DNA of 8,667 nt from Sulfitobacter sp. (lineage in GTDB: Bacteria; Pseudomonadota; Alphaproteobacteria; Rhodobacterales; Rhodobacteraceae). Positions 1 through 6,361 of this stretch are shown piece after piece (position 1 is the stretch's first letter; the number at the start of each line of letters is the position of its first letter). Location: assembly GCA_026421135.1 (NCBI GenBank), contig JAPKCR010000062.1, positions 1-8,667 on the forward strand, read 5' to 3'. The notes under the pieces are model-generated. The model did no database searches, was not told the DNA's origin, and saw nothing but the letters and a program-made list of their open reading frames with translations. The translations under genes and the position numbers were made by a program.

Positions 1-1
1 C

Positions 2-721
2 TACCGTCCTCAAGTTCATGATAGCAACGCTCTGATGGTGGTGCGCACGGACGGGGATGTGCTGTGGCGCCCGCTGAACAATCCACCGCGCCTAGCCAGC
101 ACCTATTTGAACGAACCGAACCTCAGGTCCTTTGGCCTGATCCAGCGGGATCGTGATTTCGTCGACTATCAGGATGCCGGCGCGCAGTACCAAGATCGTC
201 CTTCGGTTTTGGTTGAACCCATGGGAGATTGGGGTGCCGGCGCAATCCGTTTGGTTGAAATTCCTTCCGACCTTGAGGGGAATGACAACATTGTCAGTTT
301 TTGGGTGCCGTCGGAGAAACCGCGTGCGGGCGAAAGCCGCGAGTATTCATACCGCTTGCGTTGGGGAACGCTTGGCACCAACCGAGACGGCGATCGCGCA
401 TGGATTGTGAACACATTGGCGGGGCAGGGCGGCACGTCGGGCGTGTCAGGTGCAAAGGCATCGCTGCGAAAATTTGTCATCGACTTTGATGGCGGACTAA
501 TGGCTGGTCTTCCTGCTGACGCCAAAATGGAACCTGTCGTGACCTTGTCGCATGGCCAAATCCAACACGTTGCTTTGTCCAAGATCGAAAACACGACGAA
601 ATGGCGGCTCGTTATTGACGTGGATGGGGAAAATGAACGCTTGGTGGAACTAGTCGCCCATGTTGCGGGTTATGGCCGAAAACTAACTGAAACTTGGATT
701 TACCAATGGATGCGCGAATAA
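2..721 (+). CDS. opgG: Periplasmic glucan biosynthesis protein OpgG, C-terminal part (5' end outside window)
   Basis: The frame is open from base 2 and the first visible residues (YRPQVHDSNAL) are already conserved OpgG/MdoG sequence, so the gene enters from the left. An ATG at 35 exists but would start mid-domain. Visible are 239 residues of a protein normally about 500 long. Family hallmarks are FGLIQRDRDFVDYQD followed by RPSVLVEP, GDWGAGAIRLVEIPSD and NDNIVSFWVP, then the beta-rich C-terminal domain (GESREYSYRLRWG onward). OpgG is a periplasmic protein needed for the OPG glucan backbone. The family has been grouped with beta-1,2-glucan-acting enzymes (GH186), which I recall rather than see here. 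The signal peptide would lie upstream. OpgD is a paralog, but the adjacent glucosyltransferase gene favours OpgG. The stop TAA overlaps the ATG at 721 (TAATG), which points to coupled translation with the next gene. Confidence 0.93.
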   Translation, partial: YRPQVHDSNALMVVRTDGDVLWRPLNNPPRLASTYLNEPNLRSFGLIQRDRDFVDYQDAGAQYQDRPSVLVEPMGDWGAGAIRLVEIPSDLEGNDNIVSFWVPSEKPRAGESREYSYRLRWGTLGTNRDGDRAWIVNTLAGQGGTSGVSGAKASLRKFVIDFDGGLMAGLPADAKMEPVVTLSHGQIQHVALSKIENTTKWRLVIDVDGENERLVELVAHVAGYGRKLTETWIYQWMRE

Positions 722-933
722 TGACCCAAAGCACCACATCCGACCCATCTGAGTATCAAGCCCGCAAGGCAATGATCCTGTCTGATGGCACTTTGCCCAA
801 TGCGCCCATGGTGATGCCAAGGCAGATGATCGAAGCTCCGCGAGGCACAATGGCGGATGCCGCAGAAAGCAGCCTTGGTCGACTGTTGTCCGTTGTCACG
901 CACAGCTTTGGCCTTGCGGCGCGCGGCCGCTAA
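721..933 (+). CDS. opgI: Small OPG-operon protein, OpgI-like
   Basis: A 70-residue protein if it starts at the ATG at 721, which overlaps the opgG stop as TAATG. In-frame ATG at 706 (75 residues) and TTG at 694 (79 residues) are alternatives; no start has a strong ribosome binding site. No membrane segment or signal peptide is evident. Residues 25-35 (LPNAPMVMPRQ) resemble the proline-rich cytoplasmic N-terminus that many alphaproteobacterial OpgH proteins carry as part of one chain. The gene is in the same reading frame as opgH, separated only by TAA and one AAC codon, so it could be a detached OpgH N-terminal segment. In R. sphaeroides a small gene opgI of unknown function is reported between opgG and opgH; the symbol is assigned from that position, not from recognised sequence identity. 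It probably acts with OpgH at the inner face of the membrane, which is inference. Confidence 0.7.
   Translation: MTQSTTSDPSEYQARKAMILSDGTLPNAPMVMPRQMIEAPRGTMADAAESSLGRLLSVVTHSFGLAARGR
916..930 (+). promoter_or_regulatory. GC-rich hairpin just upstream of opgH start
   Basis: GCGGC (916-920), loop GCGCG, GCCGC (926-930) form a five-pair all-GC stem that ends directly before the opgI stop codon and six bases before the opgH ATG. No Shine-Dalgarno sequence is seen in this interval. The hairpin could restrict independent initiation at opgH and so favour reinitiation by ribosomes finishing opgI. It could also be chance in a GC-rich coding stretch. Confidence 0.3.
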
Positions 934-936
934 AAC

Positions 937-2745
937 ATGACCCGTAAAGTGTCCTTGGGCGGCGTGCTTTCGGCACGAGCCTTTGCTTTGTTGATGAGCA
1001 TCGGTCTTGGGGCCGGGGCCGCGGCGCTATTTCTTCAGTTTGGAGCTGCAGACGGCTATCAAATGGTCGACGGTGTGCGCGCAGTTTTGGTTTTCATCAC
1101 TACGTTTTGGTTGGCATGGGGGGCGGTGCAATCGGTCGAAGGGTTGATCGCAATTCGCAGACCCGCACCGGCCATGACCACGCCGATCACTACCCGAACT
1201 GCTGTTCTGATGCCGGTTTACAACGAAGATCCCGCAGCGGTTTTTGCGAGAGTTGCTGCCATGGACGATGCAATCGTGCGCCTCGGGCTGACGGACCATT
1301 TTGATTTTGCAATTCTATCAGACACACAAAACGCAAATTTGGGCGCAGAAGAAGAGCGCTGGTTCATTCACCTGTGGGATGACCGCCAACAAAATGCGCG
1401 AAAAAAGGACGGCAAAGCACCAAGGTTTTTTTACCGCCGTCGCAGTCGAAATATTGGGCGCAAAGCCGGCAATATTCAGGACTTCTTTGAAACGTCGGGG
1501 GCGAACTACGAATTTGCTCTGATCCTGGATGCTGACAGCCTGATGGACGCGGCAGCGATGGCGGAAATGGTACGCCGGATGCAGGCCGATCCCGAGCTAG
1601 GTCTGCTGCAAACCTTGCCGCGTATTATTAATGCGCACTCACGCTTTGGGCGGGCTATGCAATTTGCCGCCGGATTTTATTCACCGGTTTTTGCCCAAGG
1701 TCAGGCCGCAATGCAGGGGTCAACAGGCGCATTCTGGGGCCACAATGCCTTGGTTAGGGTGCAGGCATTTACCGAAAGTTGCGCATTGCCCGAACTGTCC
1801 GGTCCTCCCCCTTTTGGCGGGCATATCTTGAGCCACGATTACGTAGAAGCGGCGCTTTTGGCACGCGCGGGTTGGTCCGTCCGGGTTGATCCAGATCTTG
1901 ATGGTTCCTTCGAAGAAGGACCCGAGAACATGATCGATTTTGCAAAGCGTGATCGGCGATGGTGTCAGGGAAATTTGCAACATATTCGTGTGATCTCCGC
2001 TCCTGGACTAAAAGCTTGGTCAAGGTTCGCGCTCTTTCAAGGGATTCTAAGCTATATCGCCCCTTTGTTCTGGATGATGTTTTTGGCCTCTAACCTCTAT
2101 GCCTCCGCGACAGCACCCGAGCCGGATTTTTTCCCCGAAGCCTTTCAGCTTTTTCCAGTCTTCCCCTCTGATCAAACCTCGAAAGCTGTTGGCGTTGCCG
2201 TCGGTGTGTTTGGTCTATTGGTCCTTCCCAAAGTATTGATCTTGCTGGATGCCGCTCTGCGGGGGAGGGTGCTGCAATTCGGCGGTACGTTTAACGCGAT
2301 GCGCGGGATGCTTCGTGAACTTGTGATGTCTTCGATCAACGCGCCCATAATGCTGATGTGGCAGACGCGGGCGGTTCTGCAGGTTTTAAGTGGGCGCGAC
2401 GGTGGGTGGCCAGCCCAGACACGCGGCGACGGACGGCTCACACTGCCAGAGTCGTTTTCGGCAGGGTGGTGGATTCAACTTTGGGGCGTCGCGGTGATAT
2501 TACTCACGCATCTTTTTGCCGCTGATCTGATGCTTTGGGTTTTGCCTATCGGCATCCCCTTGATACTAGCCCCATTGGTAATTTGGATAACCTCGCAGCC
2601 TTCAGTGGGGGCGGTCTTTCTTACTCCCGAGGAACACCTCTTGCCTCTGGTCGTTTCGGATCATCGAAGGATTATGAACGAATGGTCCCATGCCCCGGCT
2701 GGATCCGCGACACAAACTGTCCCGGCCGCGAAAATCCCTGCATAA
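937..2745 (+). CDS. opgH: Membrane glucosyltransferase OpgH (glucans biosynthesis glucosyltransferase H)
   Basis: A 602-residue family 2 glycosyltransferase of the inner membrane that makes the beta-1,2-linked OPG backbone from UDP-glucose and probably moves it to the periplasm. Two membrane segments (about 13-34 and 47-65) precede the cytoplasmic catalytic domain. The domain shows LMPVYNED at 91-98, SDT at 128-130, the metal/UDP-binding ILDAD at 196-200, HDYVEA at 300-305 with a likely catalytic acidic residue, and the RRWCQGN acceptor motif at 340-346. Four or five further membrane segments follow (about 364-389, 416-438, 465-483, 513-530, 532-551), then the family-typical FLTPEEHLLPL at 561-571. 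E. coli OpgH is about 850 residues; the missing part is mainly the long cytoplasmic N-terminus. The start has no ribosome binding site and lies 3 bases after opgI, so translation is probably coupled. The gene is followed after one base by opgC. Confidence 0.95.
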   Translation: MTRKVSLGGVLSARAFALLMSIGLGAGAAALFLQFGAADGYQMVDGVRAVLVFITTFWLAWGAVQSVEGLIAIRRPAPAMTTPITTRTAVLMPVYNEDPAAVFARVAAMDDAIVRLGLTDHFDFAILSDTQNANLGAEEERWFIHLWDDRQQNARKKDGKAPRFFYRRRSRNIGRKAGNIQDFFETSGANYEFALILDADSLMDAAAMAEMVRRMQADPELGLLQTLPRIINAHSRFGRAMQFAAGFYSPVFAQGQAAMQGSTGAFWGHNALVRVQAFTESCALPELSGPPPFGGHILSHDYVEAALLARAGWSVRVDPDLDGSFEEGPENMIDFAKRDRRWCQGNLQHIRVISAPGLKAWSRFALFQGILSYIAPLFWMMFLASNLYASATAPEPDFFPEAFQLFPVFPSDQTSKAVGVAVGVFGLLVLPKVLILLDAALRGRVLQFGGTFNAMRGMLRELVMSSINAPIMLMWQTRAVLQVLSGRDGGWPAQTRGDGRLTLPESFSAGWWIQLWGVAVILLTHLFAADLMLWVLPIGIPLILAPLVIWITSQPSVGAVFLTPEEHLLPLVVSDHRRIMNEWSHAPAGSATQTVPAAKIPA

Positions 2746-2746
2746 G

Positions 2747-3892
2747 ATGTCTGGACCTATGACTTCAACACGCTTCCCCATGTCCGCTCGCGATCCCCGT
2801 CTCGATTTTTTCCGGGGTCTGGCGCTCGTGATGATCTTCATCAATCACGTTCCGGGCAACCCGCTTGAGCTTATTACGAACCGTAACTTTGGCTTTTCGG
2901 ACGCTGCCGAAGGGTTTGTCTTCATGTCAGGCATGGCTGCAGGATTGGCCTATCCAATGGCTTTTGAGCGCCTGCCGCTTTGGCGTGCAGTGGCGAAATG
3001 TTGGGGGCGGGCCTGGACGCTGTATTCGGTGCATCTGGTGATCACAATCATCAGTTTGGCGATCATGTTGGGTGCCGCGTACTGGTTCAACGCCGATAAA
3101 ATGTGGGGCATAAACAATGTCGGCCCATGGATGAAAGCGCCTGTCCAAGCCACGATCGGGATAGCTACTTTGGGCCATCAATTTGGCTATCTTAATATTT
3201 TACCGATGTACGCGGCGCTGCTTCTGATGACACCGGTGATGATCCTGATCGCCCAGCGAAACATGTGGGTCATGCTGGCTGGATCGGTCATTCTGTGGAT
3301 TGTTACCGGTGAAACACGGCTGAATATCCCAGCGTTTCCCAACGAAGGCGGTTGGTTTTTCAATCCGTTCGCATGGCAACTTTTATTCGCCATTGGTTTG
3401 GGGACAGGGATGCGGCTGAAGTCGGGTCAAAGGTTAGTGCCAAATATTGCTTGGGCAAAATGGCTGTCTTTGGCGGTACTGATCTTTGTTCTGGCTTGGA
3501 TGAAGATCGAGATCGTTCAGTTCTATGGTCGCGCGGGTTTGGCATTTTTGCGTGACCACGGTTTCCCGTTCTACATTACCGAGTTCGACAAAACCTTCCT
3601 TGCAGCACCGCGATTGCTGCATCTTTTGGCGTTGGCCTATTTCTTGTCCACCCAAAGCTGGGTGACACGTTTATCCGCCAGCCGCTGGGTTTGGCCTGTC
3701 GAACTGATGGGGCGGTTTGGTTTGGCCTGTTTTGCGCTAGGGACCGTGTTGTCGATCCTTGGTCAGTCGATCAAGGCCTCTTTGATTTACGATCCCTGGA
3801 TCTTCGATATGGGCTATGTGTTTCTGGGCCTTGCACTGCAAATGGGCTTTGTGCGAATAAAATGGCAGTTGGCGCAAAAGCCTATCCGATAA
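2747..3892 (+). CDS. opgC: OpgC, OPG succinyltransferase (membrane acyltransferase)
   Basis: A 381-residue polytopic membrane protein of the OpgC family, which adds succinyl groups to periplasmic glucans. The N-terminus has RDPRLDFFRGLALVMIFINH (residues 15-34), a family signature that resembles acyltransferase-3 proteins, and then GFSDAAEGFVFMSG at 49-62. About ten hydrophobic segments follow to the end (for example 91-112, 149-169, 173-186, 207-222, 240-251, 318-338 and 356-370). The chosen ATG at 2747 lies one base after the opgH stop. ATGs at 2759 and 2780 are possible, and the in-frame ATG at 2690 inside opgH is unlikely. No clear ribosome binding site precedes any of them, which suggests coupling to opgH. 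The R. sphaeroides opgGIH-opgC operon has the same order. The 3' end overlaps the convergent mobA gene by 11 bases. Confidence 0.9.
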   Translation: MSGPMTSTRFPMSARDPRLDFFRGLALVMIFINHVPGNPLELITNRNFGFSDAAEGFVFMSGMAAGLAYPMAFERLPLWRAVAKCWGRAWTLYSVHLVITIISLAIMLGAAYWFNADKMWGINNVGPWMKAPVQATIGIATLGHQFGYLNILPMYAALLLMTPVMILIAQRNMWVMLAGSVILWIVTGETRLNIPAFPNEGGWFFNPFAWQLLFAIGLGTGMRLKSGQRLVPNIAWAKWLSLAVLIFVLAWMKIEIVQFYGRAGLAFLRDHGFPFYITEFDKTFLAAPRLLHLLALAYFLSTQSWVTRLSASRWVWPVELMGRFGLACFALGTVLSILGQSIKASLIYDPWIFDMGYVFLGLALQMGFVRIKWQLAQKPIR

Positions 3893-3903
3893 GCCTATCT
3901 CCT
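3878..3903. repeat. Imperfect 13-bp tandem repeat at the opgC/mobA convergent junction
   Basis: AAGCCTATC occurs at 3878-3886 and again at 3891-3899, a period of 13 bases. The two 13-mers match in their first nine bases and their last base. The repeat spans both stop codons: the opgC TAA at 3890-3892 and the mobA stop at 3884-3882 on the - strand. Because 13 is not a multiple of three, the same sequence is read as Asp-Arg-Leu in one copy and supplies the mobA stop in the other. Confidence 0.6.
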
Positions 3904-5780
3904 ACTTTTGGCAGCAGAACGCCGTCAAAGAACGCGGTCATTTCTTCATGGGCGTTCAAGGGCAGGACGTTAGCGACATATTGATCGGGCCGCACGATGA
4001 CGCTGCACCCTTCCGTCCGGTTGATTTCGCGCATGTCGAATATGTCAGATCCGGGGTCCGCACAAAATACTTTCTCATAATCAGTCAGCCCATATTTGCC
4101 CTTTTTTGGCAAAAGCAACGCGGGAAGGTCACGCAGGTCAAGATTGCGATGTGAGGACTGATAAACCGCGCGCAAGTCAATTACTGAATCGATATCAGCA
4201 CTGGCTGGCGTTATGCGGCTAATCGGTGATGAATATGACCCTAAATAGCTGCATAGGCTTTGTAGATCGTTGTTCTCCCCCGCGAATGCCAGAATACGCC
4301 AACGGCCATCAGCCTTTAGCATATGTCCCAGTTGTACCGGCTTTGCATCTGCAAGACGGATTGCCGGTGCTGAATGAAATCGCATTCCGACAGTTAGCCC
4401 TTTTGCTAAGTGCTGATGCTCTGCATCGCTGGTTAAGACTGAGGGGCCGTAGTGAACAGATGTCCCCGCCGTGAACCTGCCCTGCTTTTGGAAATAGAGC
4501 TGGAACTCTGCGGGATCGACAGTGTCGTTGCCAGCACCTTTTGCTGTCTGGGGCCGGGCGCTGAACATCTTGGCAAAGGCGCGATCGAAATCAATCAGCT
4601 CTTTCGCGATGGCTTGGCGTTCGGCGGAATAGCTGTGCAATATTGACGGGGCAGACTGCCCGCGTAAAACGGCAGCCAGTTTCCAGCCCAGATTAAAAGC
4701 GTCACCCATTGATACGTTCATACCTTGGCCGGCTTTCGGGCTGTGGGTGTGACCCGCATCGCCTGCAATGAACACTCTGGGAACAACATCTTTGTTTGCG
4801 TCATCAAACTGGTCACACAGGCGCTGGCCAATCTCGTAAACGGACCACCAAGCGACCTCTTTCACGTCCAACAAATAGGGTGCCATAATCCGTTGCGCGG
4901 CCGCGATCAGTTGGGGTTTTGTAATGTTTTTCTGTGCTACGCGTTCATCTGCGTTCAGCTTGTCCAGTTCGATGTACATGCGCACCAGATATCCGCCTTC
5001 ACGCGGGATAATAAGAACGGAACCCTCGGTCGCAGAATGGATCACGGATTTTAGCCTAATGTCGGGGAAGTCGGTTTCCACAAGCACATCCATCACACCC
5101 CAAGCTTGATTGGCGGCATCGCCAGTAAGATCGCGCCCAATCGCACGGCGAACCCCGCTGCGCGCGCCGTCGCAGCCAATAACATAGCGGGCATTGATCG
5201 TTTCTATAGCAGGGGGCGCACCATCGGGCGTATATTCAACTGTCACCGTAACGGGGTAATCTGCGCGATCATCACGGACTAGTTTAATGAATTCGCGATT
5301 ATAGTGCGGTTCAAGCCGCCGTGGCCCTTGCCGCATTACGTCAAGATAGAAATCATGAACCCGCGCCTGACTTAGAATAACGTGGGGCATTTCAGATAGC
5401 CCCTCTTCGGTATCCTCAATGCGACCGCTTCGCGCAATATGGTCGGGCTGAGAGGGATCTGGTTTCCAGAACGTCGTTTCATTCACCCAATAGGCTTCGC
5501 GGAGCACACGTTCGGAAAATCCGAAAGCCTCGAACATCTCGACCGACCGACAAGCGATGCCATCGGCTTGGCCGATCTGCAAAGGCCCGGATTTCTGGTC
5601 AATGATGCAGGTTGATATGTCGCCAAATGCAGACAGTTGCGCCGCAAGCGTTAAGCCAGCAGGGCCACAACCAACGATCAAAACGTCAACTTGAGCAGGG
5701 GGTGTCACTGGGTGGCCCGCATCAATGGAGGTGGTGATGTGCGGGTCGCCAGAATTAAAGCCGTTCAAGTGATACTGCAT
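3882..5780 (-). CDS. mobA: 3-hydroxybenzoate 4-monooxygenase (MobA-type FAD hydroxylase)
   Basis: A 632-residue group A flavoprotein monooxygenase that should hydroxylate 3-hydroxybenzoate to protocatechuate with NADPH and O2 in the cytoplasm. The FAD fingerprint GCGPAG is at 37-42, the DG motif GCDGARS at 202-208, and the ribityl-binding GDAGHTHSP at 340-348. A C-terminal thioredoxin-like domain of the phenol hydroxylase type (about 465-620) ends with VIVRPDQYVANVLPL. The N-terminus MQYHLNGF matches the start of Comamonas testosteroni MobA (639 residues) as I remember it, which fixes the start. Aligned by eye to that protein, the residues I recall as substrate-site residues are all present: Asp73, His133, Lys244 and Tyr269 (Asp75, His135, Lys247 and Tyr271 there), the His and Lys being carboxylate contacts. 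GGAAGAG lies upstream of the ATG. It is divergent from marR, and the last codons overlap opgC. Phenol 2-monooxygenase is less likely because of the carboxylate-binding pair. Confidence 0.9.
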   Translation of the reverse strand: MQYHLNGFNSGDPHITTSIDAGHPVTPPAQVDVLIVGCGPAGLTLAAQLSAFGDISTCIIDQKSGPLQIGQADGIACRSVEMFEAFGFSERVLREAYWVNETTFWKPDPSQPDHIARSGRIEDTEEGLSEMPHVILSQARVHDFYLDVMRQGPRRLEPHYNREFIKLVRDDRADYPVTVTVEYTPDGAPPAIETINARYVIGCDGARSGVRRAIGRDLTGDAANQAWGVMDVLVETDFPDIRLKSVIHSATEGSVLIIPREGGYLVRMYIELDKLNADERVAQKNITKPQLIAAAQRIMAPYLLDVKEVAWWSVYEIGQRLCDQFDDANKDVVPRVFIAGDAGHTHSPKAGQGMNVSMGDAFNLGWKLAAVLRGQSAPSILHSYSAERQAIAKELIDFDRAFAKMFSARPQTAKGAGNDTVDPAEFQLYFQKQGRFTAGTSVHYGPSVLTSDAEHQHLAKGLTVGMRFHSAPAIRLADAKPVQLGHMLKADGRWRILAFAGENNDLQSLCSYLGSYSSPISRITPASADIDSVIDLRAVYQSSHRNLDLRDLPALLLPKKGKYGLTDYEKVFCADPGSDIFDMREINRTEGCSVIVRPDQYVANVLPLNAHEEMTAFFDGVLLPKVGDRLIG

Positions 5781-5795
5781 CTCACTCTTCCAATT

Positions 5796-5813
5796 TAATA
5801 AGTATACTTATTA
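5796..5813. promoter_or_regulatory. MarR operator 1 (perfect 18-bp palindrome) over the mobA start region
   Basis: TAATAAGTATACTTATTA is a perfect 18-bp palindrome. It shares the consensus TRATAAGTAYACTTATYA with the site at 5843-5860 and overlaps the four distal bases of the mobA -10 element. Dyad size and position between a MarR-family gene and its divergent target fit a MarR dimer site. Binding here would cover the expected mobA transcription start and repress it. The protein that binds is inferred. Confidence 0.8.
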
Positions 5814-5840
5814 TATGGAGGCTTCCAGCGCCCAAGTCAA
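5810..5840 (-). promoter_or_regulatory. Predicted sigma70-type promoter for mobA
   Basis: On the - strand, TTGACT (5840-5835) is a good -35 element and TATAAT (5815-5810) a perfect -10 element. The spacer is 19 bases, longer than the usual 17; ATATAA one base upstream would give 18. Transcription should start near 5802-5804, inside operator 1, and leave a leader of about 22-24 bases before the mobA ATG. Operator 2 ends two bases upstream of the -35 element, so the two palindromes bracket the promoter. Confidence 0.6.
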
Positions 5841-5846
5841 TATGAT
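5841..5846 (+). promoter_or_regulatory. Predicted -10 element for marR
   Basis: TATGAT overlaps the first four bases of operator 2, in the same geometry in which the mobA -10 overlaps operator 1 (centres 8 bases apart in both). No convincing -35 hexamer lies 16-18 bases upstream, so this promoter would be weak or activator-assisted. Autorepression by the MarR protein is the simplest reading. Confidence 0.45.
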
Positions 5847-5860
5847 AAGTACACTTATCA
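5843..5860. promoter_or_regulatory. MarR operator 2 (18-bp dyad) over the marR promoter
   Basis: TGATAAGTACACTTATCA has perfect 8-base arms (TGATAAGT and ACTTATCA) around a central AC. Its centre is 47 bases from the centre of operator 1, about four and a half helical turns. It covers the predicted marR -10 and start and lies just behind the mobA -35, so one bound dimer could affect both genes. Confidence 0.78.
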
Positions 5861-5864
5861 ATGT

Positions 5865-5870
5865 GAGGTG
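5865..5870 (+). promoter_or_regulatory. Ribosome binding site of marR
   Basis: GAGGTG lies four bases before the ATG at 5875. It supports that start over the Met at codon 6. Confidence 0.65.
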
Positions 5871-5874
5871 ACAG

Positions 5875-6336
5875 ATGTCCTTGAATACAATGCCCGGCCA
5901 TTTGATCCGGCGGCTGCATCAAACTTCCACCGCAGTATTTTCTGAACGCATGAAATTTGCGGGCATTGATATGACATCTGTTCAGTTCGCGGCTTTGCAT
6001 ACCATCTGCGAAATCCCGGGTATCGATCAGGCTAGCCTCGCGCAGCAGATCGCCTATGACCGCGCGACGATCGGGGGGGTTGTTGACCGGCTTGAACGCA
6101 AGGGGTGGGTTACTCGTACGGTCAACCCGCAAGACAAGCGCGCCCGGCAGATCACGTTGACAGTGCAGGGGTATGACACTTTGCAAAAGGTCGTGCCGAT
6201 TGTCACGGCGCTGCAAAGTGACATCTTAGTGGGCCTTTCGGACGCTGAGCGTGCGCAATTCATAATGCTGGCTATCAAGGCAACCAGCCCTAGGGATGGG
6301 TTTGAACACTCGCAGCGATCTGCTACGACAGCGTAA
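5875..6336 (+). CDS. MarR-family transcriptional regulator (MobR-like by context)
   Basis: A 153-residue winged helix-turn-helix protein of the MarR family. Helical dimerisation segments flank the DNA-binding region. DQASLAQQIAYDRATIGGVV at 51-70 forms the helix-turn-helix. DRLERKGWVTR at 71-81 and NPQDKRARQITLT at 84-96 form the recognition-helix end and the wing, with the family-typical Asp87 and Arg89. The length is normal for MarR. The gene is divergent from mobA, and the intergenic region holds two matched palindromes. In Comamonas testosteroni the MarR-type MobR represses mobA and is released by 3-hydroxybenzoate; the same role is inferred here. The ligand cannot be read from the sequence and could also be an aromatic acyl-CoA or the substrate of the downstream monooxygenase. 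The next gene starts 25 bases later, so the two are likely co-transcribed. Confidence 0.88.
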   Translation: MSLNTMPGHLIRRLHQTSTAVFSERMKFAGIDMTSVQFAALHTICEIPGIDQASLAQQIAYDRATIGGVVDRLERKGWVTRTVNPQDKRARQITLTVQGYDTLQKVVPIVTALQSDILVGLSDAERAQFIMLAIKATSPRDGFEHSQRSATTA

Positions 6337-6361
6337 CTCTAGGCTACATTCGGTGAATATC

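Noticed and set aside
169..594. A 141-codon open frame on the - strand inside opgG
   Set aside because: It lies wholly within a strongly conserved opgG coding stretch, has no recognisable domain and no ribosome binding site. It reads as a chance frame.
923..930. GCGGCCGC, an 8-bp self-complementary rare-cutter site
   Set aside because: It is part of the hairpin before opgH and is explained by GC-rich Ala/Arg/Gly codons. There is no sign of a cloning junction, since opgI and opgH continue in natural order.
2690..2746. 19-residue N-terminal extension of OpgC from the ATG at 2690
   Set aside because: It lies inside the conserved reading of opgH, is rich in basic residues, and precedes the family start region. 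The ATG at 2747, one base after the opgH stop, fits better.
5782..6216. A 144-codon - strand open frame antisense to marR that runs through the operator region
   Set aside because: It would read through both palindromes and the mobA promoter and shows no family motif. The MarR protein on the other strand has a full winged-helix pattern.
6296..6361. 22-residue N-terminal extension of the PhzS-like monooxygenase from the ATG at 6296
   Set aside because: It overlaps the marR coding end, adds polar residues ahead of the FAD-binding strand that relatives lack, and the ATG at 6362 has an upstream GGTGA.
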